Assembly: GCF_017301635.1 (NCBI RefSeq)
Contig: NZ_CP071091.1
Span: 9,664,501-9,728,500 of the forward strand
Reading direction: 5' to 3'
DNA: 64,000 nt
Origin: Myxococcus landrumus
Lineage (GTDB): Bacteria > Myxococcota > Myxococcia > Myxococcales > Myxococcaceae
A program made the translations under genes and the position numbers. This document shows positions 33,517 to 42,325 of the stretch, in pieces. The notes below the pieces were generated by a model, which had not been told where the DNA came from, searched no databases, and saw nothing but the letters and a program-made list of their open reading frames with translations. The number at the start of each line of letters is the position of its first letter. The first letter of the stretch is position 1.

Positions 33517-34250
33517 GGCACCCCGAAGCCAGTCTCAGGCACGTTGGCGCAGTCCAACATGCGGTTGGCCGCAAACGGGCGGTTGTTGAGAGACAGCACC
33601 GGCGCGGCGCCATCTCCGCCCTGCGCGCGTGTCAGGGCCAGCCGGTAGGCATTCTCCGCCGCAGCGGCCTGAGGCAGCGACTTGGCCTCGAGCCACGCCC
33701 ACTTGAGTCCCAACACCAACAGCCGCCTGTCAAACCAGAGCGTGTCGGTGGCCGCCGCTGGCGCGTCGAGCGTCGGCAATGTCTGGCCAATGGGCTGCAC
33801 CCAGTAACTCGTCACGTATTCAAATGAGACGGCATCCGCAGATTGCGGGGTGGGGTAGACGACGAAGCGGTCACCCACCGTGCGGAAGTAGATGTCGACG
33901 ACGCCAGCAGACGTGAGCGCCTGGAGCAACTGCCAGCCCTGCGGAGACAGCGGCCCCAGCATGGGCATCCGCTGCGTCAGGTTCCACTGCGTCTGGTCGA
34001 TGGGGCGCACGAATCCGCCCGGCAGCGGATAGGACTCGTCGCCCGGCACTAGCGTGAACGTGTACGAACCCTGGAGGTGCGTCCACTGGTAGTCACGCAC
34101 CATGTCCTGGCCGAGCCCCTTGAGGAGCCGGCACAGGAGCGCAATCGCCTGGTCCTGGGACGCATACGGGTCCGCCAAGTCGGATGTGCGCAGGCCGAGT
34201 TCAACCGCCGCGTCGTTGAGAATGTTGCCTGCGGTATCCCAGCCGGGCAT
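33513..34250 (-). CDS. Head-to-tail adaptor, P22 gp4-like
   Basis: 245 aa. Starts TAGNILNDAAVELGLRTSDLADPYASQDQAIALLCRLLKGLGQDMVRDYQWTHL and contains YPLPGGFVRPIDQTQW and FRTVGDRFVVYPTPQSADAVSFEYVTSYWV, the pattern of tail accessory factor/adaptor proteins that attach to the portal. GTGA overlap with the stabilisation gene. Confidence 0.65.
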   Translation of the reverse strand: MPGWDTAGNILNDAAVELGLRTSDLADPYASQDQAIALLCRLLKGLGQDMVRDYQWTHLQGSYTFTLVPGDESYPLPGGFVRPIDQTQWNLTQRMPMLGPLSPQGWQLLQALTSAGVVDIYFRTVGDRFVVYPTPQSADAVSFEYVTSYWVQPIGQTLPTLDAPAAATDTLWFDRRLLVLGLKWAWLEAKSLPQAAAAENAYRLALTRAQGGDGAAPVLSLNNRPFAANRMLDCANVPETGFGVP

Positions 34251-34258
34251 GCCTCACC

Positions 34259-34858
34259 TCACTTCCGCTGCTGCTGCTTGGCCAACTGCTCGAGTTGCTC
34301 GCCCTGCTTCTTGAGTTGCTGTCGCATGGCCTCCATCTCGGCCTCCTTCGCCTTGAGCGCCTCGGCCATGCGCTGCTGCGGGGCCTGCTCCTTCGCAGCC
34401 GAGATGAATGCCTGAGCCTTGGTGACGATGTGCCGAATCGGATAGCCGATGTCGGAGATGGCGCCATCGGAGAGTCCTGCCAGGTCCTCGACCGTCCTCA
34501 CTTTGAAGTGGGCCAGCATCTCCACCTCGGAGCGCGTCACCTGCGGCCACTCCTTGAGAGGCATGCCGCTGACGCCCTCGGCCTGCCCGGCCCTGAAGTC
34601 TTCGTACTGACGCCGGAATCGCCGGAAATCACCATCCCACGCTGGCCGGTGGATGATGTTCTTGTTGTCGCCGGGCGTGATGATTCGGATGTAGACGCGC
34701 TCCCCGAAAATGGGGTGCCCGGCCTTGGCGCTGGCCTCCTCGTCCTTGTGAGGGTGCAACCCAAACGTCACGTTGAGGCGATTGTCCAACTCCGAATGCC
34801 GCCCGCTCTGCTGCGCCTCGGCCAACTGCACCCAAGACTCGTCTGCCACTCCAGCCAT
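34259..34858 (-). CDS. Structural protein with C-terminal coiled coil
   Basis: 199 aa. The centre FGERVYIRIITPGDNKNIIHRPAWDGDFRRFRRQYEDFRAGQ is characteristic of a small virion-protein family in tailed phages; the last 45 residues form a Glu/Lys/Gln-rich coiled coil (MAEALKAKEAEMEAMRQQLKKQGEQLEQLAKQ). It lies between capsid and adaptor genes. Exact role unknown. Confidence 0.55.
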   Translation of the reverse strand: MAGVADESWVQLAEAQQSGRHSELDNRLNVTFGLHPHKDEEASAKAGHPIFGERVYIRIITPGDNKNIIHRPAWDGDFRRFRRQYEDFRAGQAEGVSGMPLKEWPQVTRSEVEMLAHFKVRTVEDLAGLSDGAISDIGYPIRHIVTKAQAFISAAKEQAPQQRMAEALKAKEAEMEAMRQQLKKQGEQLEQLAKQQQRK

Positions 34859-34935
34859 GTCTCACTCCACTTGGGTGCCTGGGTGAAAGTGGGCGCCGGC
34901 CAGCCACCCAGAGAACCGACCGGCGCCCGGTGCTG

Positions 34936-35418
34936 CTAGCCGTTGCCGTTGGCGCTGGGACGCGAGAGTTGCAGCACCGCGAGCCCAGCCGAGGGAGTGC
35001 CGTCCGCCGTCTTGTAGCGGGCACCCTCGAGCTTGTCGGTGGCCACCACCGCGTCGTCCACCGTGCCGGCAGTCGCCGTCAGGTACACGCTGGCACCCGC
35101 CACCGCCGCGCCCGACTTGACGACAGCGGCGCCGCCCACCTGGTACCAGCCATACTGGTTGGCCACGTTTGAGGACATGGCGACAGCGACAGGGCCGCGA
35201 CTGCCTGCCACCGTGCGAGTCGTTGTGCCAGCACGCTGGTCATAGATGACGAGGTCACCGACGGCCGTGCTGGCGACACCCTTGAGGTAGATGAATTCAC
35301 CCTCGCCGTTGGTGCTGTCCTGCCCTCGGCGGATGGTACCGAGCGGCGCGAGCTGCACCGTCGAGGTGTCGGCGAAGTTCTGCGGGAGGATGGTTGCTTC
35401 CGTGCTTTGGTAGGCCAT
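34936..35418 (-). CDS. Head decoration/structural protein
   Basis: 160 aa, beta-rich, Ala/Thr/Val-rich (YQSTEATILPQNFADTSTVQL, GVASTAVGDLVIYDQRAGTTTRTVAGSRGPVAVAMS). Position directly after the capsid gene in transcription order suggests a decoration or capsid-stabilising protein. Confidence 0.55.
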   Translation of the reverse strand: MAYQSTEATILPQNFADTSTVQLAPLGTIRRGQDSTNGEGEFIYLKGVASTAVGDLVIYDQRAGTTTRTVAGSRGPVAVAMSSNVANQYGWYQVGGAAVVKSGAAVAGASVYLTATAGTVDDAVVATDKLEGARYKTADGTPSAGLAVLQLSRPSANGNG

Positions 35419-35433
35419 GGTTGTCTTCTCCTC

Positions 35434-36399
35434 TCACTCGCCGATGAGGCGACCCTGAAACATCGAGCCGCTGGTGGTCATGTTTCCGGCCCAGGCCAAA
35501 ATCTGCGCCTCCGCATCTTGATTGAATGCAGTGCGCCGATTGGGCGACAGCGGGACCATGTTGCGGTCCTTGTGTGGCCGGTAGTGGATGTACTTGGTGT
35601 TGAGGTAGTACATCGTATTCGTCCCGGCGAAGCCGCCGATGCCGCCGTCCAACACCACCGGCGTGCCCATGAACTCGACGTTGCGGAACCCGAGGTTGGC
35701 CGTCTCGGCATTGGTGATTCGCTGAATCGTCTGGAGCGAGTTGACGTACGTCGTCCAGATGGCGTTGCCGGCCATGATGAGGTCCGGCGTGTCGCTGCCG
35801 CGCACGCACTGAGTCCAGAGCTGCGTCATTGCAGGCTGGATGGTGGTGACGGTGGCGAGCGCTGGCATGTCGAGCACCTGCGAGCGCCAGAAAGCCCAGA
35901 CGGCGCGGTCGATGCCGCCGTAGACGCCAGTCGTGGGCGCGATGGGCACCGCCGCGTCGAGACCCGTCAACTGCCGGCCGCCGAAGCCAGTGCCGTCTGA
36001 GTAGAGGCCCTGGGCGATGGCATTGGCCATCGTGCTCTCCGCCACCTTGATGCGGCTTTCAAGCAGGTCGATGATGGCTTCCTTGCCCGAGTTCTGGAGC
36101 ATCTCCAGGCCGGAGATGACGACCGGCACGGCGTACTGCTTGAACGCGAACTCGGCCGCGCTCAGCACGTCCTGCGGCGCCATGGGCAGCACATCGTACC
36201 CCGAGTACCATCCGCCGTTTCCGTTCTCGGCGAACGACAACTCCTCGAGGATGGTGCGTCCGCCGTTGACGGGCCGCTGGTTGCCGCGCTTCTGAAGGAA
36301 GGAGAGCAGCGCGTTGTTCTTCGTGACGTTGTCGGCAATCTTGCCGCTTCGCGACTCAATGGTGGTCGCGATGATGTCTGAGACGTTGGGAAAGGCCAT
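35434..36399 (-). CDS. Major capsid protein
   Basis: 321 aa. Starts AFPNVSDIIATTIESRSGKIADNVTKNNALLSFLQKRG, with GRTILEELSFAENGNGGWYSGYDVL, KQYAVPVVISGLEMLQNSGKEAIIDLLESRI and the C-terminal NMVPLSPNRRTAFNQDAEAQILAWAGNMTTSG. This is the layout of HK97-fold major capsid proteins of a family found in several podo- and siphoviruses. It follows the scaffold gene in transcription order. Confidence 0.8.
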   Translation of the reverse strand: MAFPNVSDIIATTIESRSGKIADNVTKNNALLSFLQKRGNQRPVNGGRTILEELSFAENGNGGWYSGYDVLPMAPQDVLSAAEFAFKQYAVPVVISGLEMLQNSGKEAIIDLLESRIKVAESTMANAIAQGLYSDGTGFGGRQLTGLDAAVPIAPTTGVYGGIDRAVWAFWRSQVLDMPALATVTTIQPAMTQLWTQCVRGSDTPDLIMAGNAIWTTYVNSLQTIQRITNAETANLGFRNVEFMGTPVVLDGGIGGFAGTNTMYYLNTKYIHYRPHKDRNMVPLSPNRRTAFNQDAEAQILAWAGNMTTSGSMFQGRLIGE

Positions 36400-36562
36400 G
36401 AGTGGCCCTCGCTTCGTTGAGAGTCCTTGCTCGCAGCCTTTTGCGCGTGGACGGCGATTGCCGTTCGCTCACGCCCCGGTGCGAATAGGGGCCATCAAGA
36501 AGCGAGTGGGCCACTCGGGCTCTCGCTGACTTCGGACACTGCTACTGCCACGTCACCTGCGA

Positions 36563-37735
36563 CTACCTGCCGGAAAGCGCTCCCATCGCGGCCTCGATGT
36601 CTCCCCGGAGAGACGTAGGCTTTGCCGGCGCGCCACCGACAGGCCGAGTCTGGACAGAGGAGGCTGCTGCTTTCGCCCGCGTCGTGGCCGCCTGGGTTGC
36701 GGTCGCCTGCTGGGCTTGGGCCTGCTGCTGCTGCCTCGACTGCAACACCTTGGACAACTCAGGGTGCTGCTGTACAGCGAGATTGTATGCGTCCCGAAGG
36801 GGCAACGCAACACCACGCTGCGACGCTGCACTCATGAGGATGCCCATTGTCTCCCGCACGTCATCGAGAAACTCAGTGTCCCCAGACGCGAGAAACGCTT
36901 CCATCTCCTGGTTGGCCTTGCTCTGAGCGAGAGTGGTGGACTGCTGCTTGAGGCGTTCCATCATCCGCGCCTCGGCCCGCTGCTCGGCCTGTCGCAACAG
37001 CGCCTCTGGGTCCATGGGCGCCTGCTGTTGCTGCCCCTGCGGTGGGGCCTGCCCGGCCAGCGCCGCGTCCAGCGCATCGATGGGGATGCTGAACTGCTGA
37101 ACGAGCCCAGCGACGAGTTGCGCCCTGTACTGGGGCGGGGCGGTCCGGAGCGCAGCGGCGGTCTGGAGCAGGCTGCCGACTGCCTTGTACGGGTCGGCAC
37201 CTTCGGCCTGAATCATCGCCAGGTAGGGGTTGACCGTCTCCTGGAAGCGCTCCGAGACATGCTTGTGCTGGGCGTTCTGCTGGTGGGCGTGGGTCATTTC
37301 CTTCTCGCGCCGGACGACCTCAGAGCGCACGTCCGGGTCCAGGGCCGCCCACTTCTCGCGCACGGCAGGGCGCCAAGACTGGGGGGCCTTGAGTTCTGGA
37401 CCGGCGGCCTTGGCCGGCTCCGGTGACGCGGGCGTCGCGGCGGCAGGTGCCCCATTCGCCGGCGCGGGCTTGGCCGTCGGCGGCTTGGCGGCAACCGGAG
37501 CAGGCTTCGCCACCGGGGCCTTGGCGGACGGGGCAGGCTTGGCCTGTGCCTCGGCTGGCTTCGCCTCGTCTGCCGGCGCGGCTTCGGCATCTAGTGCCTC
37601 CACGGGCTCGCCAGCGGGCTCAGGCGCGGCCTGCACCTCTGCCACCGGGGCAGGGGCGTCCTGCGTGCTTCCGCCCTCGTGCTTGTCGTAGGCGGCTCTC
37701 ACCGAGTCGCCGATGCTGTCTCCCTCACCGCTCAC
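36563..37735 (-). CDS. Scaffolding-type protein
   Basis: 390 aa. Ala/Pro/Lys-rich, probably disordered first 110 residues, then a helical centre (SWRPAVREKWAALDPDVRSEVVRREKEMTHAHQQNAQHKHVSE) and Gln-rich coiled coil at the end. A protein of this kind between portal and capsid genes is the assembly scaffold. A 163-bp gap to the capsid gene contains a small CGAGTG/CACTCG hairpin. Confidence 0.7.
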   Translation of the reverse strand: MSGEGDSIGDSVRAAYDKHEGGSTQDAPAPVAEVQAAPEPAGEPVEALDAEAAPADEAKPAEAQAKPAPSAKAPVAKPAPVAAKPPTAKPAPANGAPAAATPASPEPAKAAGPELKAPQSWRPAVREKWAALDPDVRSEVVRREKEMTHAHQQNAQHKHVSERFQETVNPYLAMIQAEGADPYKAVGSLLQTAAALRTAPPQYRAQLVAGLVQQFSIPIDALDAALAGQAPPQGQQQQAPMDPEALLRQAEQRAEARMMERLKQQSTTLAQSKANQEMEAFLASGDTEFLDDVRETMGILMSAASQRGVALPLRDAYNLAVQQHPELSKVLQSRQQQQAQAQQATATQAATTRAKAAASSVQTRPVGGAPAKPTSLRGDIEAAMGALSGR

Positions 37736-38076
37736 GTCTGCCTCCTGGGTGTACGACTCAACTGGTGCATGGCGCGGGCAACGTCCTCACGCCTCTCCTG
37801 GGTGCCAGCGCGGCCTTGGTAGTGGTCCGCGCGCTGCTGCTCTGCCTTGGCCCACGACTCCTTGTAGTCGTCGGCATCCGCGAGGCCGTTGAGGCGCATG
37901 TACTCGCGCCGCTTTCCACGGCTGGAAATGTCCGTGCCGTCCGTGGCCCGGAGTCCCTCCATGTACCTGTCGGTGTACACGGGCGGACGCGCCTCGGCGG
38001 ACTGGTAGTCCGGCGTCACCTCAATGCAGTCCACGCCGCCCTCGGCGTTGGGGCGGTAGACGTAGCGGCGCCTCAT
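37732..38076 (-). CDS. Small virion-assembly protein
   Basis: 114 aa from ATG 38076 (ATGA coupling with the scaffold gene). RRRYVYRPNAEGGVDCIEVTPDYQ...VYTDRYMEGLRATDGTDISSRGKRREYMRLNGLADADDYKESW is a recurring small phage protein near scaffold and portal genes. Specific role unknown. Confidence 0.55.
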   Translation of the reverse strand: MRRRYVYRPNAEGGVDCIEVTPDYQSAEARPPVYTDRYMEGLRATDGTDISSRGKRREYMRLNGLADADDYKESWAKAEQQRADHYQGRAGTQERREDVARAMHQLSRTPRRQT

Positions 38077-38321
38077 GGCCGGGCTCTCTTCCAGCCAGGA
38101 CGCGCTGCGGTCTCTGCCCATAACCACACGAGCGAGTCTCCCGTCACGGTCTCCCTCTCGCTGCGTTTGAGGGTGGGCCACACCAACACGCGCCCCTTCC
38201 GCGCGGCACGCTGAACCATGCAGCCGACGACCCATTCCTCGAAGTGCGCGCGCGTTTCAGGCTGCCACCACTTCCGCATTTGGGTGGGACCCTGAATTAC
38301 TCGCCGCTTTGGCGTCTTCAT
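38073..38321 (-). CDS. Small hypothetical protein, paralogue of 38929-39180
   Basis: 82 aa, Trp/Arg-rich. The stretch KGRVLVWPTLKRSERETVTGDSLVWLWAETAARPGWKR aligns with KGRVPVWPTLKRHERLEPG...GWKR of the protein encoded at 38929-39180. No known domain. Confidence 0.5.
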   Translation of the reverse strand: MKTPKRRVIQGPTQMRKWWQPETRAHFEEWVVGCMVQRAARKGRVLVWPTLKRSERETVTGDSLVWLWAETAARPGWKRARP

Positions 38322-38339
38322 TGCGCATCTCCGCTCGAC

Positions 38340-38651
38340 TCATCCCCAAATCGACCGCCTCGGAGCGCTTCGTTGAGCCAGTCGCGCAGGCGCAGCAGCG
38401 TGGTAGCCGATGCTCACGGATGTGCCAGTCACACAGTCCGCGACGGCAAAACTGAAGAGACGCCCGCTACTGTCCTCCCACCTGTCGACTCTCACAGTCC
38501 CGAAGTCTGGAGAGGCAGCCAACGCCAGAAACTCAGAGGGCGAGTTCCCCGTTGCGATGCCTGCTTCAAGCACGACGACTCCTGGCATGCAGCGTTCATT
38601 GCACCGGTTGCTGACCGGGGCATTGTGGCGCTCGCACATCTTGTCGCTCAC
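38340..38651 (-). CDS. Small Cys-containing hypothetical protein
   Basis: 103 aa from GTG 38651 (GTGA overlap). CERHNAPVSNRCNERC at the start could bind a metal; VVVLEAGIATGNSP...FGTVRVDRWEDSSGR reads as a small beta domain. Not recognised. Confidence 0.45.
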   Translation of the reverse strand: MSDKMCERHNAPVSNRCNERCMPGVVVLEAGIATGNSPSEFLALAASPDFGTVRVDRWEDSSGRLFSFAVADCVTGTSVSIGYHAAAPARLAQRSAPRRSIWG

Positions 38652-38932
38652 GTCGCACCCCCGCGCTTCATGCGCTTCCGCGTCTGCTGTACATTCCACT
38701 TCACGCGCATCCACCAGTTGGACGCAGCGTCCTCAGCGATGCCGCGCCAGCAGCGCGGCGGCACCTTGTGTCCGGCGTGCACGTGACGTCGGAGATGCAG
38801 CAACATGCCAAGAGAAGTCCGCCCCTCGTGGTCGCTGTCGCCGAGAGCGCACCAGTGACAATAGAGATGTCCCGTGTCTGTGTTGAAAACGTAGACCTCA
38901 GAATCTCTACCGTTCAGCCGTGCGTAACTCAC
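38648..38932 (-). CDS. Small zinc-finger-like phage protein
   Basis: 94 aa. SEVYVFNTDTGHLYCHWCALGDSDHEGRTSLGMLLHLRRHVHAGHKVP has a CxxC pair followed by HLxxHxxAGH, a small phage family seen near capsid genes. Zinc binding is likely. Overlaps both neighbours by 4 bp. Confidence 0.55.
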   Translation of the reverse strand: MSYARLNGRDSEVYVFNTDTGHLYCHWCALGDSDHEGRTSLGMLLHLRRHVHAGHKVPPRCWRGIAEDAASNWWMRVKWNVQQTRKRMKRGGAT

Positions 38933-39180
38933 GCCGCACCTCCTCGGCGACGCTTCCAGCCAGCCTTGCTGGATGTCTGTGCCTGAAAATGCACCATAAT
39001 GCCGATTCCTGGCTCTAGACGCTCATGTCTCTTGAGGGTCGGCCAGACAGGCACGCGCCCTTTCACGCTCGCCAGTGCAGTGAGGGTCGAGATAGCAACC
39101 ACCTCGCGGACACGCGCCAGTTCCTCGGGGAATCCCGTCGGGATGACGACCGTGGAATTCACCAGCCGCTTGAGATTCAC
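38929..39180 (-). CDS. Small hypothetical protein, paralogue of 38073-38321
   Basis: 83 aa from GTG 39180 (GTGA overlap). VKGRVPVWPTLKRHERLEPGIGIMVHFQAQTSSKAGWKRRR mirrors the paralogue nearby. The duplication brackets two unrelated small genes. Confidence 0.5.
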   Translation of the reverse strand: MNLKRLVNSTVVIPTGFPEELARVREVVAISTLTALASVKGRVPVWPTLKRHERLEPGIGIMVHFQAQTSSKAGWKRRRGGAA

Positions 39181-39521
39181 GCCGCGCCTCCTGGGCGAGG
39201 CCCCGTGTCCGGCTCGCTCCAGCCAATCACCATGTCGGGCCCACAACTCATTGTGACGAAGCGGCGCGGGAGCGAAGGGTCGTACGGCATCTCAGTGGCC
39301 CCGTGCACGCTGTCAGCGCTGCACTCCTTTGCGGCCGCCTCCTCGTACATCTTCGCCATTTCCAACAGGGCGGCGCGATGCACGGTGATTCGCGTACAGG
39401 CCACCGGGTGGCTGAAGTGCCCGGCCTTCACCACCATCTCAGGCCCGTTGCCGTTGTCCTCGACGGAGTACGTCACACCGCCGTTGTTGATGTGGAAGTA
39501 CCTGCTGGCGAGAATCGTCAT
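39177..39521 (-). CDS. Small hypothetical phage protein
   Basis: 114 aa; beta-rich first half (SRYFHINNGGVTYSVEDNGNGPEMVVKAGHF) and a helical middle (RAALLEMAKMYEEAAAKECSA). ATGA overlap with the portal gene. Not recognised. Confidence 0.5.
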   Translation of the reverse strand: MTILASRYFHINNGGVTYSVEDNGNGPEMVVKAGHFSHPVACTRITVHRAALLEMAKMYEEAAAKECSADSVHGATEMPYDPSLPRRFVTMSCGPDMVIGWSEPDTGPRPGGAA

Positions 39522-41515
39522 TGCGCTCCTCCTGGGTTGAAGCCATTGCCGTGCGGACGCTGGGCGCGTGCCGCCTCTGAAATCATCGTCTTCTGCGCCT
39601 GCTCGCGGACGTTGAATTCCATCTGCTGGCGCTCCTTCTCCGCGTTGGCCTGCACCTCCGCCTGAGTGCGCGCGAGGTCGGCCTGGAGTTCCGCCTGTAC
39701 CTTCACCAACTCCTGCTGCCCCTTGAGTTGCTGCTGGAGCAACTTCGGGTCGGGAGGAGGGGGCTTGGGCCCCTCGGCCTCCTGCTGCGCCTGTACCTTC
39801 TCAGCCTGCGCAATCGCCTTGTCGAGGACGCCCTGAATCTCGCTGCTACCCTTCGTGCCGGAGACGGCCCAGCGGAGCATCTGCAAGAGAAACGGCGCAC
39901 TGCCGGGCACCTGAGACGCCAACGGGCCCATGGCCTGGATGAAACTGGCAATCGTGGTGAGGACTTCGGCCCGCTCATTGCGGAGCGCCGCGAAGTCCTG
40001 GAGTGCCACCGACTCGGGCTTCACCTCGATGCGGTAGTGGGCGAACTGGGACTTGATGAGCGCGACGGCCTGCTGCAACTGGTCCGTGTCGAAGGTGTGC
40101 AGCCCGTTGGCCTGAGAGACGATGCTCTCCGGGTCGAAGTGCTTGGCGATGATTTCGGCCTTCAACTTCTGGATGCCGGTGGCAAACTCGGCCACCTCGT
40201 CCTGGAGGCGCTGGAGACGGATGGAGCCGAACCGCGCCTTGATGCCCTGGGCAGTGGCCGTCTCACTCGGGTCGCTGGCGCCGCGCATGATGTCCGACAT
40301 GCCGGTGACTTGGTACAGCGCGTCCACCAACTCGCGCCGGTAGTCACGAAGTGCAGTGAGCGCCTCCACAATCTGCTCAAGCGGCAGCCATGCCACGGCC
40401 CCGGTGATGCCGCCCCTTTCAGCGAACGCCGCCCAGTTGTCGACCGGAATGAGTTCGTTCTGCTTGGCCTCGCCCAGGAGGCGCTGAATGCCGGGGTTGG
40501 TCTTGTCGTAGACGCCAACGACGCGGATGGCCCGCTCAAGCAGGGTGATGCGCGTCGAGACGAGGTCAACCTCGTTGTAGAGGTCCATGGCCAGGACGAA
40601 GTCCGGACGCGGCACTACCTTGTCCGTTGTCCAGTTCGCGATGAGGGGGCGAGAGCAGGGGAAGAAGCCTTCGAGGCCGAGTGGGTCGTCCTTGCTGTCG
40701 AGCGTCGTCTGCCACCCGTCGACGTACCACTGGACGCGCTTCGACTCCTTGTCCCAGCACTCCCACACCTCGACACGGTCCCACGGCTGGCATTTGTCGT
40801 CTTCGCGCCCGTCGTTGGGTTTGCCGTGCTTCGGCACCTGCGCCCAGAGGTTGCCCGTGCCGTCCGGGTCAAAGCGGGCGTTGAAGTCCTTCTCGCCCAT
40901 GAGGCTGCGGAAGGCCAGCCAGCGCACCTCGTGCCAGACGCGGGCAGGGCTCCACAGCACGTCCTGCCAGTGGACGTAATCCGTCTCGACGCACTCGTAC
41001 GTCTTGCGGTCGTACGCCTCGACGGCCTCCACCAGCACGCGGCCAGTCACCGGCTCGACTTGCGCTTCGGTGGCCTCGACGTGCTCAAACTCCGCGACGT
41101 ACCGCACGCGTGCCGTGCCGAAGCCAGGCAGGAGCCGGTCCTGGAGGGCGTACTCGAGCGCCTGCTCGAAGGTGTCGCTGTCCTTCTCGATGTCGGCATT
41201 CAACAGCCGCTCGAGCAACTCCGACGCGACGCGGGCCACGTTGTCGTTGGCATCCGCGTACCGGCGAGACACCGACACCTTCGGCGTCTGGCCGTAGAGC
41301 GACGCCATCTGCGTCTGGACGTTGGTGGTGAAGAGATTCCACCGCGTGTCCCCGTCGCGCTCGGAGTCGCGCTCGTCGCGGAATCGCTTGACGATGTCTC
41401 GGCCCTGCTTGTGCCACTTCTCGAGCGCGTCCTTGCTGGCCTTGAGCTCGGCCTGCCACCGCTTGGCCCAGCCGGCAGGCGTGTCTGCGTAGTCTGTCGG
41501 CTGGGACTCGGTCAC
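39518..41515 (-). CDS. Portal protein
   Basis: 665 aa from GTG 41515. Clip/stem features of a P22-like portal: WNLFTTNVQTQMASLYGQTPKVSVSRRYAD, VETDYVHWQDVLWSPARVWHEVRWLAFRSLM, ITLLERAIRVVGVYDKTNPGIQRLL, YQVTGMSDIMRGASDPSETATAQGIKARFGSIRLQRLQDEVAEFA and a long C-terminal Gln/Glu coiled coil (the barrel). The dodecameric portal is the DNA entry vertex and works with the terminase encoded just upstream. Confidence 0.82.
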   Translation of the reverse strand: MTESQPTDYADTPAGWAKRWQAELKASKDALEKWHKQGRDIVKRFRDERDSERDGDTRWNLFTTNVQTQMASLYGQTPKVSVSRRYADANDNVARVASELLERLLNADIEKDSDTFEQALEYALQDRLLPGFGTARVRYVAEFEHVEATEAQVEPVTGRVLVEAVEAYDRKTYECVETDYVHWQDVLWSPARVWHEVRWLAFRSLMGEKDFNARFDPDGTGNLWAQVPKHGKPNDGREDDKCQPWDRVEVWECWDKESKRVQWYVDGWQTTLDSKDDPLGLEGFFPCSRPLIANWTTDKVVPRPDFVLAMDLYNEVDLVSTRITLLERAIRVVGVYDKTNPGIQRLLGEAKQNELIPVDNWAAFAERGGITGAVAWLPLEQIVEALTALRDYRRELVDALYQVTGMSDIMRGASDPSETATAQGIKARFGSIRLQRLQDEVAEFATGIQKLKAEIIAKHFDPESIVSQANGLHTFDTDQLQQAVALIKSQFAHYRIEVKPESVALQDFAALRNERAEVLTTIASFIQAMGPLASQVPGSAPFLLQMLRWAVSGTKGSSEIQGVLDKAIAQAEKVQAQQEAEGPKPPPPDPKLLQQQLKGQQELVKVQAELQADLARTQAEVQANAEKERQQMEFNVREQAQKTMISEAARAQRPHGNGFNPGGAQ

Positions 41516-41763
41516 GGCAGGGACTCCTTGCCCTGATCCGCCGCCGTTCCGGGCACATACCAAACGCGAACGGCATGCTTCGTGATGCCTTCGAAATCTG
41601 GCGCCTGCCGAGTCACCCACGTCGGGAAGATGATTTGCCCACACTCCTCACGGATGGATGCCATCAGCCTGCTGTCGCGCTCGCGCAGCCGGCGCTCAAC
41701 ACGGCAGGGACATTCCTCCGACAGCACATAGGCTGCGCAGCCGGCGATTCGAATGTTGCTCAT
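41512..41763 (-). CDS. Small Cys-containing hypothetical protein
   Basis: 83 aa from ATG 41763 (ATGA). IAGCAAYVLSEECPCRVERRLRERDSRL suggests an exposed Cys cluster; the rest is aromatic and basic. Function unknown, co-transcribed with the portal gene. Confidence 0.45.
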   Translation of the reverse strand: MSNIRIAGCAAYVLSEECPCRVERRLRERDSRLMASIREECGQIIFPTWVTRQAPDFEGITKHAVRVWYVPGTAADQGKESLP

Positions 41764-42074
41764 CCCGGCACCTCCATGAGGAGCCACGGCCATTGGTGCT
41801 TCCACAGGCTGACATCGCCTGCACGCCCTCTGCGCAGCGGGGCAGCCAGGTTCGCCTTCGACATGGCTTCCATCTCGCGGGCGAACTGCCCAACTCCCAG
41901 GGCCAAGCGACCCTCTCGCGTTCGTTCGGCACGGCGCAGCACCCTTCGCAGTCTCCGCGCGCCCGAGCGATTCCTATGCAGCACGTAGGCGTCACGGCTG
42001 GCAACGGGAGAAAGGCATGGGGTCAAGGCCGACAGCCCTGCCTCAATCAGGACAACCCGAGGGATGAGACTCAC
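41760..42074 (-). CDS. Small basic hypothetical protein
   Basis: 104 aa, Arg-rich (SGARRLRRVLRRAERTREGRLALGVGQFAREMEAMSKA). GTG start at 42074 overlapping the previous stop. No domain recognised. Confidence 0.45.
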   Translation of the reverse strand: MSLIPRVVLIEAGLSALTPCLSPVASRDAYVLHRNRSGARRLRRVLRRAERTREGRLALGVGQFAREMEAMSKANLAAPLRRGRAGDVSLWKHQWPWLLMEVPG

Positions 42075-42325
42075 GCCGGCACCCCCGTCTCAGCAGGCGT
42101 CGTCTCAGTCTCGCTTGGGGCAGGCGTCTCCGTACCGAGGGTGCCGGTGAAGCCCAGCTTGGCCGCCACGTCCGCGAGGTTGCCGCGCACGAGCTCCTCG
42201 CCGCCCGACTTGGTGCGCACCGTGACGACGTCCTGTGCTCGCCAGCGAAGGCGGAGCGACTCCACGGAGTCAGCCGCGACGATGATGGGGCTGCCGTCCT
42301 CGTAGGCGTCCAGCTTCACGAGCAT
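42071..42325 (-). CDS. Small beta-strand protein
   Basis: 84 aa. LVKLDAYEDGSPIIVAADSVESLRLRWRAQDVVTVRTKSGGEELVRGNLADVAAKL looks like a compact beta fold (regulator- or cap-like), followed by a Thr/Glu/Pro tail. Overlaps the next gene upstream by 10 bp. Confidence 0.5.
   Translation of the reverse strand: MLVKLDAYEDGSPIIVAADSVESLRLRWRAQDVVTVRTKSGGEELVRGNLADVAAKLGFTGTLGTETPAPSETETTPAETGVPA

Noticed and set aside
39728-41536. 602-codon frame opposite the portal gene
   Set aside because: Antisense shadow; the minus strand encodes a recognisable portal.
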